Below, piece by piece: positions 9,229-17,488 of a stretch of DNA of 35,217 nt. Both the position numbers and the translations under genes were made by a program. Each line of letters opens with the position of its first letter. Position 1 is the stretch's first letter. The DNA comes from UBA7703 sp034926785 (GTDB lineage Bacteria; Bacillota; Clostridia; Christensenellales; CAG-138). The notes beneath the pieces are model-generated. The model saw only the letters and a list, made by a program, of their open reading frames with translations, searched no databases and was not told where the DNA came from. The stretch spans positions 1 through 35,217 of the forward strand of contig JAYFQU010000038.1 in the NCBI GenBank assembly GCA_034926785.1, in the 5' to 3' direction.

Positions 9229-10580
9229 AGCGTGCTGGCGCTATGCACTTCCACATAACCGTTATTGGTCAGCGTTCTTCCGGTGGGTACGGTCAGAACG
9301 ATTCCGCTGCCGTCAAGGCCGACAAAGAGCGACATTTCCGGCGTGAGAACCAGATTGGAGGCGAGGGAAAAACTGTTGAGCAGATAGATTTCAATCCGCT
9401 TATAGTCCTTCCCACCGTACGAAAGAGCGGTGCGCATCGCGCTGTCATTTTCCGCCAAGCAGACGGCCACGATATTCTCCGCTTTGATGCCGGTGATCGA
9501 TGCGCCGGATACGCTGCTTCCAGAGTTGACATAGAGGTAGAGCTCGGCATAGCTCCCGGAATAAACTGCGCCGGTTTCCACGATCAGCGTTCCGCTGACC
9601 ACATTGATTAAGCCGTTATTTTTCAGCGTTGCGCCACTCTTCACAATCAGACGCACGGGCGAATCCAGATCGACAGAACCGTTGACCGTCAGCGTCAGCC
9701 CGCTCGGAACCGCGACGGTCCCGCCCGTCAGATTCAGTTGAACACCCGCCGGAATCGTGAGGTTTGCCGCCAGCGTGAATCCCGCCGTAACCGTTATATT
9801 GTTTTTGCCGGCTGCCAGCGCGTCTCTCAACTGAGCTTCCGTAGACGCCGTGCCGGTGATGTTATTGGTGCCACTTCCCGAGATCGTCCCATTATTAATA
9901 AACGAACCGTCCGCTTTGAGTTCACCGTTGTTTACGATCGCGCCGTTGTTGACCAACGTTATTCCGCTCAAAACCTGAAGCGACCCGTTTATGGTCAAGG
10001 TTGCACTCGAATCAATCGTGAGGTTGTCCTCCAGATACAACGTCACGCCGGAGGGGATCGTTAGGTCGGAGAATATTTCGACGGCAGCTTTTAGATAGAC
10101 CTCCGCGCCGCCGTATTCGGCGTCGTCTGAATAGTCCAACAGCGCAGAGAGATCCTCCTCGTCATACGCATCCGCCATATAGAAGATTTCGCTATCGTCC
10201 ACGCCGGTGATTTGCGCTATACCGCTAGCCGTATGGTTAAAAAGCAGCAACAACGCGTCGGAGCCGGATGCCTGATAGGACCCGCCGGAGGATACGTTGA
10301 TCGATCCACCATTCTGGCTCCAAACCACGCCCATGTTATTCAGCGTTCCGTCGATATTCATGTGCCCCATGGAATCGACGGCGATCGTACCGCTGTTGTT
10401 CACGGTAACGCCCGACGAAATCGTGAGGGTATAATCGTTGCCCATGATATAGAGCATCTTGTCGCTGGGGATATTCAACGTAGAGGTGATCTCAATATTG
10501 CCGTTGCAAAAAACCGTGGTATAGGTGCTGTTGCCAAGCGCATACTGGATATCCAGCATGCTCGTCGCATAATAAATTGC
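6480..10580 (-). repeat. Beta-rich 'NNG' module array
   Basis: About 11 modules span both pieces of the giant gene. Each starts with a short helix-like stretch (for example LRDALAAG, LRAALAAG, LVDAIAAK), followed by strand-turn repeats of the form 'LTIPAG..L...G.TLTVPSG.TLTVNG...'. The pattern suggests a right-handed beta-helix or a related solenoid fold; this is inference from the periodic Gly, Asn and small hydrophobic residues. Confidence 0.65.
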
Positions 10581-11225
10581 GCCCTCGGCCTTGGCATCCA
10601 GCATCCCTTCCGACATCATTGCAAGCTCCGGCGTCGGCGCCGGTTCTTCGGCAGAGGATTCCAACGTGAAATAGCAGTAGGAGACCAGCGTCTCGTCGCC
10701 AAGGGTAGCGGTCACCACGCAGCGGTAATAATCCGCAATGCCAATCATGGACGCCTCCGCAAGGGTGGAGAGCTTCATCTCGTCTGCCGTCGGTTCGTCG
10801 CTTGTGCTGATGTCCACATACGGGTCTTCCGCTTCGCTGCCCTGGTCGAGCATCTGCCAGCGATAACTCAGCGCACCGTTGCTCTCCGTCTTCGGCTGGA
10901 GTTCTAACGCGTCGCCCGCGAGGCAGGGAACATCCATGTGTCCCGCTCCGTCGGCGTCGAGCGTATCACAGTCCAGAAAACGCAAAAAGAGCGCTTCAGC
11001 CGAGGGTGACTCGCTGGCAAGCGCTTCCGTCGCGGTTGGTTCAGGTGTGGCAATCGGTTCCGGCGTCGGTGTTCCTTCCGGTGCCACCGTTGGTTCCGGT
11101 GTTGCGGTTTCCTCCGTGATAACGGGTTCCGGCGTATCCGTGGATTCGCCTTCCGCCAAAGCGGTTAACGGAAACAGGCTGACTACCATCAGGAGCGTAA
11201 CCAGCAATGCAAGCGCTCGTTTCAT
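9168..11225 (-). CDS. Giant secreted repeat protein, N-terminal piece
   Basis: This is the start of the surface protein. The ATG at 11225 has AGGGGG six bases upstream; an earlier in-frame codon at 11261 adds only a poor leader. Residues 1 to about 25 are a classical signal peptide (MKRALALLVTLLMVVSLFPL, ending ALA before EGES). Residues 26-80 form a Thr/Pro/Glu stalk with repeated TPEP units. A region of about 130 residues with two Cys follows, then four beta-rich modules. The frame reads normally up to ...VEVHSASTLWIN and then runs into a foreign tail (ARHLPTTARRPYMARW) and a stop at 9168, while the next frame continues the module (ATFANNGKASVYG). A one-base loss in the GCGCG stretch near 9210-9220 would explain this. 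Joined, the protein would be about 2,900 residues. Either the gene is broken in this strain or the base is an assembly error. Confidence 0.85.
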   Translation of the reverse strand: MKRALALLVTLLMVVSLFPLTALAEGESTDTPEPVITEETATPEPTVAPEGTPTPEPIATPEPTATEALASESPSAEALFLRFLDCDTLDADGAGHMDVPCLAGDALELQPKTESNGALSYRWQMLDQGSEAEDPYVDISTSDEPTADEMKLSTLAEASMIGIADYYRCVVTATLGDETLVSYCYFTLESSAEEPAPTPELAMMSEGMLDAKAEGAIYYATSMLDIQYALGNSTYTTVFCNGNIEITSTLNIPSDKMLYIMGNDYTLTISSGVTVNNSGTIAVDSMGHMNIDGTLNNMGVVWSQNGGSINVSSGGSYQASGSDALLLLFNHTASGIAQITGVDDSEIFYMADAYDEEDLSALLDYSDDAEYGGAEVYLKAAVEIFSDLTIPSGVTLYLEDNLTIDSSATLTINGSLQVLSGITLVNNGAIVNNGELKADGSFINNGTISGSGTNNITGTASTEAQLRDALAAGKNNITVTAGFTLAANLTIPAGVQLNLTGGTVAVPSGLTLTVNGSVDLDSPVRLIVKSGATLKNNGLINVVSGTLIVETGAVYSGSYAELYLYVNSGSSVSGASITGIKAENIVAVCLAENDSAMRTALSYGGKDYKRIEIYLLNSFSLASNLVLTPEMSLFVGLDGSGIVLTVPTGRTLTNNGYVEVHSASTLWINARHLPTTARRPYMARW

Positions 11226-11295
11226 TGTATTCCCCCTAAAATAGATTGTATTTCGAATCAAGTTAGATGAATGAATTTTTCGTTACAATAGCATA

Positions 11296-11324
11296 ATCTT
11301 ACACTTCAAGCCTGTGCTTGTCAA
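11296..11324 (-). promoter_or_regulatory. Strong sigma-70-type promoter of the giant surface gene
   Basis: A consensus TTGACA (11319-11324 on the minus strand) and TAAGAT (11296-11301) are 17 bp apart. Transcription would begin near 11289, about 64 nt before the ATG at 11225. This is the best promoter match in the window, so the gene is probably well expressed and transcribed apart from the protease gene upstream. Confidence 0.75.
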
Positions 11325-11553
11325 TTTGAACACCTGTCCCGATTGGTCTTTATTCCGAAGAAAATGTGAAATAAATGCGCCGGTACGACACGCATAGTTC
11401 AATCTGTTGTATATTCATTGCGGCGTTTCTATGGCTGAAAATTCCCAGGCGCTTTCAACGGATTGCCAGGTGAAAATACCCGCTTCGGCGGCCCCCGCGC
11501 GCACACCGCCGATGCTTCGCCGCCGCGCCGGGCTTTTTTCACAAACCCAAGCG
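11325..11553. other. Intergenic gap after the subtilase gene
   Basis: I see no gene here. The part next to the subtilase stop (11485-11553) is very GC-rich, with possible CGGCGGC/GCCGCCG pairing over a long loop, but no hairpin with a proper T-tract in the direction of transcription. Read-through into the surface gene is therefore possible. Confidence 0.4.
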
Positions 11554-13335
11554 TTAACTCCCCCGGTGTTTTGGACGCAGAATCAGCATCCATGCGGCGC
11601 CGCCCAGGCAGAGTGCGCCGCCGACAAACGCCCAAATCCAGCTCGATTCAAAGCGTTTTTTCGAATTTTCGCCCGCGTTTTGCGCCGCTTCCCCTTCGGA
11701 AAGCGATTCCGCCTGCGGTTTGTCCGGCTCCTGCTGCGTCGTCAACCAGTCATCGGCGGCAGTGGTCTCAGCACCCTGCGGCGCAGGCAGCGCGGCCCCC
11801 GCACTCGGGCTCGCGTTTGGCGCGGCGGGATGCCGGTGGCCTCCACTCTGCCCGCGCAGGAGGAGAAGCGCGGCTTTTGCATCCACGACGCCCCAGCCGA
11901 ACCGGATATCGTAGCCGGCCGCTCCGGCATCAAACGACGACTGTTCCAGCAGCCGGATCAGGTCCTGCGCGGTCAGCGACGGCTTTTGGGACAGCAGTAA
12001 CCCCGCGACGCCACTCACGACCGCACAGGACATACTGGTTCCCGAAAGCACGGTATATCCGCCATTTTGGTTGCAGCTGTAGATGGCAGTGCCGGGCGCG
12101 CTCAGGTCTGTTCCCTCGCCATATTTGCTAAACGCGCTGAGCGAAACGTCGTCCCCTTCAACGGTAACACAGGAGACGGCGAGTGTGTCGCCATACGCCG
12201 CCGGATAATCAATCGAGTCCGCGGTGGCGCTTCCGCCGTCAGTATTTCCCGTTGCACAAACGACAAGAATCCCGGCGTCCGCGGCCTGCTGAAAAACCGT
12301 CTGCGCCGCGGAAACATAGGACTTGCTCCCACCGATGCTGAGATTGATGATATCCACCTTCTGCGCAATTGCATACTGAACCGCGCGAATCAGCCACTCG
12401 GTTGTGCCGGCGGCGGATGCGCCGTATTTTTCCAGCGCCTTGATGGAGAGAATCTGCGCCTCCGGCGCAACGCCGATCGTCGCCTCGTCCGTCTGCCCTG
12501 CGATGATACCCGCGATATGCGAACCGTGTCCCGCATAATCCTGCGCGCCCTCATATGCCGCGGAAAAATATCCGTCTGCGCCATAGGCGCTGGATGGTAT
12601 GACGCTGATCGCCTGCAGAATGCTGCCTTCCAGCGCGGGATGATCCAGATCGATCCCGCTGTCGATCACCGCGATAACGACGCCTTTACCCGCGCCGATC
12701 GCCAGAGACTGCGCCGCGCCAATTCTGGAAACCGCCTCCCCTTGCTGCTCACGGAAGGGAATAGACTGCACGGAGTAGACCTCCTGCGGATAAAAGACGA
12801 CATCGCCGCCGCTGGGCAGGGTTGCACTGTACATCACCCCGACCCCGTCGCTCCAGCGCAGCAGCGCCCCGCCGTATCTGCCGCATATCTCCGCGGCATA
12901 GACGCCGTCGTCGGTGTAAAAAAGATATTCATTAGCGAAGTTCAGCCCGCTCGCTTCGGTTTGGACGGGCTCCTCTGCCGTCTGCTCCACGCCGCTCTCC
13001 GGCAGCGCGGGTTCCGCCGCCGGAGCGGCATCGCACGGCTCAGCCGGGGGTACACAATCTGCCTGCTCCGCTTCCGGCGTTGGCGCCGATTCCACCGTTT
13101 CTTGCGGAGGAACGGTTTCCTCGGGGCACGGAGTCACCTCCGGCTGATCGGCCAACGTCTCTTCTGCCGACTGCACGACGAGGATGAGCAGCGGTGTCCC
13201 CTCCGTCTCCGCCTCGGCGCGCGCCGTACGAACGGGCAACAAACAGGAGAGCGCCAGCACAGTTGCCGCCACCAGGCCAAAACCAGTTCTTTTGATCGCC
13301 GACCTTGCCAGACGGCGAACCATACTGCGTTTCAT
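11554..13335 (-). CDS. Membrane-anchored subtilisin-like serine protease
   Basis: This S8-family protease is probably exported and held at the outer face of the membrane. From the ATG at 13335 it has 593 residues: a signal sequence (about 1-40, ending RTARAEA), a Pro/Glu/Cys-bearing linker (about 55-130), a propeptide-like stretch (about 130-205) and the subtilase domain (about 210-495). Asp225 (VIDSGID), His270 (GHGSHIAG), Asn364 (CATGN) and Ser434 (SGTSMS) form the catalytic set, and all are present. A low-complexity linker and a C-terminal membrane segment (about 566-587) ending in basic residues follow. The start is chosen because the signal peptide begins there. The only Shine-Dalgarno-like site (AAGGA) is 14 nt away, so an upstream start remains possible. 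It has its own promoter at 13465-13493. The arrangement resembles mycosin-type proteases of type VII systems, but no other type VII gene is present. Confidence 0.88.
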   Translation of the reverse strand: MKRSMVRRLARSAIKRTGFGLVAATVLALSCLLPVRTARAEAETEGTPLLILVVQSAEETLADQPEVTPCPEETVPPQETVESAPTPEAEQADCVPPAEPCDAAPAAEPALPESGVEQTAEEPVQTEASGLNFANEYLFYTDDGVYAAEICGRYGGALLRWSDGVGVMYSATLPSGGDVVFYPQEVYSVQSIPFREQQGEAVSRIGAAQSLAIGAGKGVVIAVIDSGIDLDHPALEGSILQAISVIPSSAYGADGYFSAAYEGAQDYAGHGSHIAGIIAGQTDEATIGVAPEAQILSIKALEKYGASAAGTTEWLIRAVQYAIAQKVDIINLSIGGSKSYVSAAQTVFQQAADAGILVVCATGNTDGGSATADSIDYPAAYGDTLAVSCVTVEGDDVSLSAFSKYGEGTDLSAPGTAIYSCNQNGGYTVLSGTSMSCAVVSGVAGLLLSQKPSLTAQDLIRLLEQSSFDAGAAGYDIRFGWGVVDAKAALLLLRGQSGGHRHPAAPNASPSAGAALPAPQGAETTAADDWLTTQQEPDKPQAESLSEGEAAQNAGENSKKRFESSWIWAFVGGALCLGGAAWMLILRPKHRGS

Positions 13336-13464
13336 CGAAATGATAAAAATCCTTGCGTTTGTTATTGTTGCGGAAAGACGCGCCGCAAACACCGGCTCAT
13401 TTGTTCCTTTTGCATTTCGACGCATCCGCCATGAAAAGCATCGGGGAAACGCGTACCCTCTACA

Positions 13465-13493
13465 ATTATGCCCTTTGGGGTTGGTTATTTCAA
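13465..13493 (-). promoter_or_regulatory. Promoter of the subtilase gene
   Basis: TTGAAA (13488-13493) and CATAAT (13465-13470) on the minus strand are separated by 17 bp. The predicted transcript starts near 13458 and has a leader of about 120 nt. This argues against the longer reading frame that would begin at 13518. Confidence 0.55.
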
Positions 13494-13551
13494 GCTTTTG
13501 CCCGGTGCCGGCAGTCATTTTTTATTTTTAATGAAGAATAACCCTCGCACC

Positions 13552-13602
13552 AAAAAAGCCCTTGCCCACAACGCAAACGCGATGTGGCAAGGGCGCTTTT
13601 TT
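13552..13602 (-). terminator. Intrinsic terminator after the vWA gene
   Basis: The arms at 13558-13570 and 13582-13596 pair through CCTTGCC/GGCAAGG and flanking bases, around a loop of about 12 nt. On the transcribed minus strand a run of six T follows (13552-13557). The plus strand also has six T after the stem (13597-13602), so the terminator can work both ways. It separates the vWA gene from the subtilase promoter. Confidence 0.85.
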
Positions 13603-13631
13603 GACCGGGCATGCAGCCTCCGCCGTATCCC

Positions 13632-14282
13632 TCAGCGTTTATGCTCCTCCCCGTCGCAGTTCTCCTGAATGCGTTCCTTCCAGTTGGCGGCGAGCGGCTG
13701 CCCCGCGCGGACACAACCCACCGCATCGCTGACCACGTCGTAGTTCAGCCGCGTACCGGCGCCATCCGGCCGGTAGTTCACCGCGCGTTCCGCGGCAATC
13801 CCAAAGCTGGACGCGGTCCTGATCGCGTCGATATTCGCCCCGAGAAAGAGGAACTCCCAGCCTTCCTTTTGCCGCTGCTCAACCATCTCCCGCACGCGGT
13901 CGTATCGATATTCCCGGCTGGCATTCTCCATGCCGTCCGTAATGATGACGACCATCACCTTGTCCGCTCGCTCTTGCGCGGCGGTCTGGCGCTGCGCGTT
14001 GGCGATCTTATCCACCGTGCGCCCGATTGCATCAAGCAGCGCCGTGCTGCCGCGCACAAAGTAGTCCTTCTCCGAAATGGCGCATACGCCGCCCAACGGA
14101 ATCCGATCATGCAGCAGTTCATATGCGTTGTCAAACAGCGCCGTCGTTACCGTGCACGCGCCGTCCTCGTGCTTTTGCTTCTCCAGCAGGCTGTTGAAGC
14201 CGCCGATCGTATCGCTCTCCAGTCCGCTCATCGAACCGGATCGATCCAGAATAAATACCAGTTCCGTACGCCCCTGTTTCAT
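13632..14282 (-). CDS. Cytosolic vWA-domain protein
   Basis: This 216-residue protein is essentially one von Willebrand factor A domain. A complete metal-ion-dependent adhesion site is visible: DRSGS (Asp13, Ser15, Ser17), Thr80 in GSTALLD and Asp116 in ITDGMEN. No signal peptide or membrane segment is present, so it works inside the cell as a protein-binding or scaffold factor. The ATG at 14282 is chosen because AGGAGG lies 9 nt upstream; an ATG seven codons earlier has no such site. Terminators on both sides (13552-13602 and 14338-14362) suggest a transcript of its own. Similar stand-alone vWA proteins accompany kinase and PP2C genes in predicted stress-signalling sets (TerY-P-type triads). 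That a similar link holds here is inference from neighbourhood. Confidence 0.88.
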   Translation of the reverse strand: MKQGRTELVFILDRSGSMSGLESDTIGGFNSLLEKQKHEDGACTVTTALFDNAYELLHDRIPLGGVCAISEKDYFVRGSTALLDAIGRTVDKIANAQRQTAAQERADKVMVVIITDGMENASREYRYDRVREMVEQRQKEGWEFLFLGANIDAIRTASSFGIAAERAVNYRPDGAGTRLNYDVVSDAVGCVRAGQPLAANWKERIQENCDGEEHKR

Positions 14283-14337
14283 GTTGTTCTTCCTCCTGTT
14301 CATTGAGGTGGCAGATTTATCTTAACAAACGGGGCAT

Positions 14338-14362
14338 AAAAAAATGTCGCCTGATAAGCGAC
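14338..14362 (-). terminator. Intrinsic terminator after the macrodomain gene
   Basis: On the minus strand a GTCGC/GCGAC stem (14346-14350 with 14358-14362) closes a 7-nt loop and is followed by A and seven T (14338-14344). It ends the long transcript that comes down from the FHA, PP2C and kinase genes. Confidence 0.75.
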
Positions 14363-14439
14363 TTTGGCCGTTAAAAACGAATTTTTTCGGGAAGAAACCG
14401 CCCGACTTTTACAGAGTGATTCTCCTTATCCGCGTCTGC

Positions 14440-15465
14440 CTATGCGCCGAGCAGGCTTTCGCCAAAGGCAAAGAGCGCCTCGTTTATCTCGAAGATATCA
14501 TAGGTCCCGTTTTGGATGAAGTACTCGACGATGCGGTCAAAACGGCTGGCAGGGGAGAGCGCATAGCCCGCCGTGCGAAGCAGATCCGCCGCCTGGTCCA
14601 GATTCAGCCGGAGCGCAACCGCAAACGCAAGCACGGTATTCTTGCTCGGCTGATAGCCGCTGTTTCCGCGAATTTTGGAGAAGAGCCGCCGATCCAGATT
14701 CGCGCGGCGGTAGACCTCCGGGTCGCTGAAGCCGCGCTCGTCGATGAGCCGCAGCAGCCGCTGCGAGAAGGTTTCTCCGATACGCTCCGCCGCCGCCTCC
14801 AGCTTCGTTTGCGTCGCCGGCGGCCGTTGCGCCGCTGTGGGCGCAGGCATGGCAAATGGCATGGCCGCTTCCGGTTTCATATCGGCGGATGAAACGCTTG
14901 CCTGCTTTCGCATCGCGAGCACCGCGGAAATCTCCGCCGACCTATCGGCGCCCAGCATCGCGCGAATGCCGCGAAAACGCGTCGCGCCCTGCAGCGCACC
15001 GCCGCCTTCAAACAAGGCGAGGGTTACGTCCAGATCATGCACAAGCAAATATGCGCCGATTTCAGATCTCGCGACCGCCAAGGCCGCGTCCCGCGGATAG
15101 CCATAGATTCCGGCGGATATAAGCGGAAACGCAATAGAGCGAAGCCGCCGCTCGCTGGCAAGGGAGAGCGCGTTTCGATAGCACGCGCGCAGAAGCGCCT
15201 CTTCGCCCCGTTCGCCGCCCTGCCAGACCGGACCCACCGTATGGATCACCCAGCGGGCCGGAAGCGAAAACCCTCGCGTGATCACCGCCCCGCCTACCGG
15301 GCAGGAGCCGATTTTTTCGCAGGCTTCCCGCATCCGCCGCTCGCCCGCCGCGGCGAAGATTGCGCCGCAAACGCCGCCGCCCGATGTGAGCTGCGGGTTT
15401 GCGGCATTCACAATCGCGTCCGCAGAAATGCGCGTGATATCCTGTTCTACGATAGTCAGCGGCAT
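14440..15465 (-). CDS. Macrodomain protein with C-terminal HTH-like domain
   Basis: Residues 1-155 are a macrodomain, the ADP-ribose-binding fold that in related proteins removes ADP-ribose or deacetylates O-acetyl-ADP-ribose. The conserved DAIVNAAN (16-23), the glycine-rich GGGVCGAIFAAAG (29-41) and SAGIYGYP (117-124) are present, so hydrolase activity is plausible. An Ala/Pro-rich linker (about 190-220) leads to a helical domain (about 232-341) that looks like a lambda-repressor-type HTH plus extra helices. That domain is clearly homologous to the stand-alone protein at 23647-24078: compare NLDRRLFSKIRGNSGYQPSKNT with DTERSTGYKIMNGQLLPSRDS at the same place. The start has GGGGG about 10 nt upstream. 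The gene follows the kinase gene by 40 bp in the same direction and is the last gene before a terminator. Whether the C-terminal domain binds DNA or a protein partner is not known to me. Confidence 0.85.
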   Translation of the reverse strand: MPLTIVEQDITRISADAIVNAANPQLTSGGGVCGAIFAAAGERRMREACEKIGSCPVGGAVITRGFSLPARWVIHTVGPVWQGGERGEEALLRACYRNALSLASERRLRSIAFPLISAGIYGYPRDAALAVARSEIGAYLLVHDLDVTLALFEGGGALQGATRFRGIRAMLGADRSAEISAVLAMRKQASVSSADMKPEAAMPFAMPAPTAAQRPPATQTKLEAAAERIGETFSQRLLRLIDERGFSDPEVYRRANLDRRLFSKIRGNSGYQPSKNTVLAFAVALRLNLDQAADLLRTAGYALSPASRFDRIVEYFIQNGTYDIFEINEALFAFGESLLGA

Positions 15466-15505
15466 AGTCGCATTTCCCCCGTCAAATCTGTATGCTGCGC
15501 TCTAT

Positions 15506-17437
15506 TTATTCCCCCACTTGAAAGATCAGGTTACTAACCCCGTAAGCTTCGGTACAGCTGAAATCCTGATATTGGGTGACCGGCTGAATCACGACCTCCG
15601 TGATATTCACGGGGTGGTCCAGCGTCACCTCAATCGCCTTTTCCACGCCGCTTTCCAGGTCGATAACGCAGGCATCGATCCATTTGCCATTATCCTCGTG
15701 CACCCAGACTATCCAGCTGCCCTTGATGGTTCCGGAATCCAGCGTATAGCGATAGTGCAGCGTAAAGCCGATGCAGTTGGGCACGGCGGGCGTTGGAACA
15801 TAGGTATACGAGGTGCAGTCCTTGAGCACGCGCGGACCGCTTGACCAGCCGAATTGGTAGGTGCTTCCGTTTCCAACGGTAACATTGTAGACATACTCCA
15901 CACCGTTGGGAGCGGTTCCGACCACCTGAATGGCATCATTATACCCAGCCGCGGGATCCGTCTGCACGTTGCCGGCGAGAATCACGCCGTCCTCACTGCA
16001 ATAGACCTGATCGATGTCGCCGTTGCAGTTCCAGTCAACCTGCGCATTCGTATACCCATAATCCATATCGAAATCTCTGACATCGCATTCGTAAATCTGG
16101 CCGTAGTCCATGGTCAGATTCAATTCGGACGGATTGGGCGGCTGCGTCGCCTCCGCGGGTTCGGGGACGGTTTGACCGACGGTGGCAATTGCCGGCGCCT
16201 GCGTTTGAACCGCAGAAATCTCCTGTTTTGCCGTCCCGTTTTTCGCGCCGAATCCGCCAACCGCCAGCAGAATGATCAAATAGACCGCAACCGCGCCGCC
16301 GCCGACGATGGCGATAGTCTTCCATTTTTTGCGCTTCTCGCCCTCCGGTTTCGACGCGGGCTGCTGCTGCGCGGCATACCGCAGCGGCGCCCCGGGCGCG
16401 CCGTCCGGCGCAGCAGGCGCCTGCCGCACGGGATTTTGCACCGGGCCGCTTGCTTGCACGCCCTCGCCATAGAGTTCCTTGATCAGCATGCGCATATCCC
16501 TGGTTCGAAACTGCGCGTTGACGCCGAGGCCGTGCAGAATCGCGTTCTCCTGTGCACCGGTCAGCTCCGCGCCAAACTGACGCGGGGGAACAATGCTGGT
16601 TCCGCCGGACAGACGATCGAGCGCCTGCGGCGGCGTCTGCCCTGTGGTCAGGCGATAGAGCGTAGCGGCCAGCGCGTAAACATCCGTCCAGGGCCCCTGC
16701 TCGCCGCGCGTGCGATATTGCTCCTCCGGCGCGAACCCCTGCTTGACATTGACCGTGTTGGAATGCTCGCCGTTAACGGAGATCTGCCGCGCCGCGCCAA
16801 AGTCTATCAGCGTCAGTGTTCCGTCCGGACGAAGGATTATATTGTCCGGGCTGATATCGCGGTGCAGCAATCCCGCGTCGTGTACGCGCGCGAGCGCGTC
16901 GCAAAGCGGCCGGAACAGTCGCAATACCTCCTGTGCGGGCAGCTTTCCGCCGTTTCGCTCGGCATAAGCCTTGAGCGTTGTCCCCTCGACAAAGTCCATG
17001 ACGATATATGCCGTTCCGTTTTCATAGAAAAAACCGCGCACACCGACAATCGCGCTCTCGCGCGTCAGCCGCGCGAGCGTCTTTGCCTCGTTGACAAAGC
17101 GCTCCAGCCCTCGCTTATAAAAATCCGCCTTGTCCCCGCCGAGTGTCACCACGGAAATATGCGTGTGCGCATCCCGCGCGGCATATCCGAGCGGGTAATA
17201 TTCCTTGATCGCAACCTTAACGTCAAGATTGAGATCCCACCCGGTATAGGTGATGCCAAAGCCGCCTTGTCCGAGCACGCAGCCGACGAGATACGCGCCC
17301 GCAAGGATGCTCCTGCACTCCAGCTGGTGCGGCGCGTTGCCCGCCGCTGCGTTGTCATATCCGCAGACGGGACACTTTCCGTTTTCTGTTCTGAGCTGCG
17401 ACATGCAGCGCATGCAGGTCAGATTCGGGTCAATCAT
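15506..17437 (-). CDS. Zinc-ribbon Ser/Thr protein kinase with outside beta-rich domain
   Basis: This 643-residue membrane kinase has an N-terminal zinc ribbon (Cys8, Cys11, Cys22, Cys25) and a eukaryotic-like kinase domain (about 48-325). Visible catalytic features are GQGGFG (56-61), Lys78 in VAIKEYYP, Glu117 in helix C, HRDISPDN (192-199, Asp194), DFG (212-214) and APEEQY (236-241). The usual lysine of HRDLKPxN is replaced by Ser. A proline/alanine linker and a single membrane segment (about 372-394) follow. The C-terminal 245 residues should lie outside: they include a Cys/Asp-rich stretch and a beta-rich region of no family I recognise, possibly a ligand sensor. The start has AAAGGA 7 nt upstream. 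It sits 51 bp after the vWA-FHA gene in the same operon, next to a PP2C phosphatase that is its likely counterpart. Confidence 0.92.
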   Translation of the reverse strand: MIDPNLTCMRCMSQLRTENGKCPVCGYDNAAAGNAPHQLECRSILAGAYLVGCVLGQGGFGITYTGWDLNLDVKVAIKEYYPLGYAARDAHTHISVVTLGGDKADFYKRGLERFVNEAKTLARLTRESAIVGVRGFFYENGTAYIVMDFVEGTTLKAYAERNGGKLPAQEVLRLFRPLCDALARVHDAGLLHRDISPDNIILRPDGTLTLIDFGAARQISVNGEHSNTVNVKQGFAPEEQYRTRGEQGPWTDVYALAATLYRLTTGQTPPQALDRLSGGTSIVPPRQFGAELTGAQENAILHGLGVNAQFRTRDMRMLIKELYGEGVQASGPVQNPVRQAPAAPDGAPGAPLRYAAQQQPASKPEGEKRKKWKTIAIVGGGAVAVYLIILLAVGGFGAKNGTAKQEISAVQTQAPAIATVGQTVPEPAEATQPPNPSELNLTMDYGQIYECDVRDFDMDYGYTNAQVDWNCNGDIDQVYCSEDGVILAGNVQTDPAAGYNDAIQVVGTAPNGVEYVYNVTVGNGSTYQFGWSSGPRVLKDCTSYTYVPTPAVPNCIGFTLHYRYTLDSGTIKGSWIVWVHEDNGKWIDACVIDLESGVEKAIEVTLDHPVNITEVVIQPVTQYQDFSCTEAYGVSNLIFQVGE

Positions 17438-17488
17438 CGCTTAATCCTTTCGCGCTTACGCTAGCTATCGGGTATACCGCTTCAATCT

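Noticed and set aside
11554..13335. Type VII secretion locus suggested by a mycosin-like membrane subtilase near FHA proteins
   Set aside because: No FtsK/SpoIIIE-type ATPase, WXG100 protein or other core component is present in the window.
13362..13400. Twelve-codon upstream ORF in the leader of the subtilase gene with AAGGA before it
   Set aside because: The spacing is only 4 nt and the peptide shows no codon pattern typical of attenuation leaders. Too little to support it.
15854..17464. Plus-strand ORF of 536 codons opposite the first kinase
   Set aside because: It is a shadow frame of the kinase gene, with composition typical of antisense reading of GC-rich codons.
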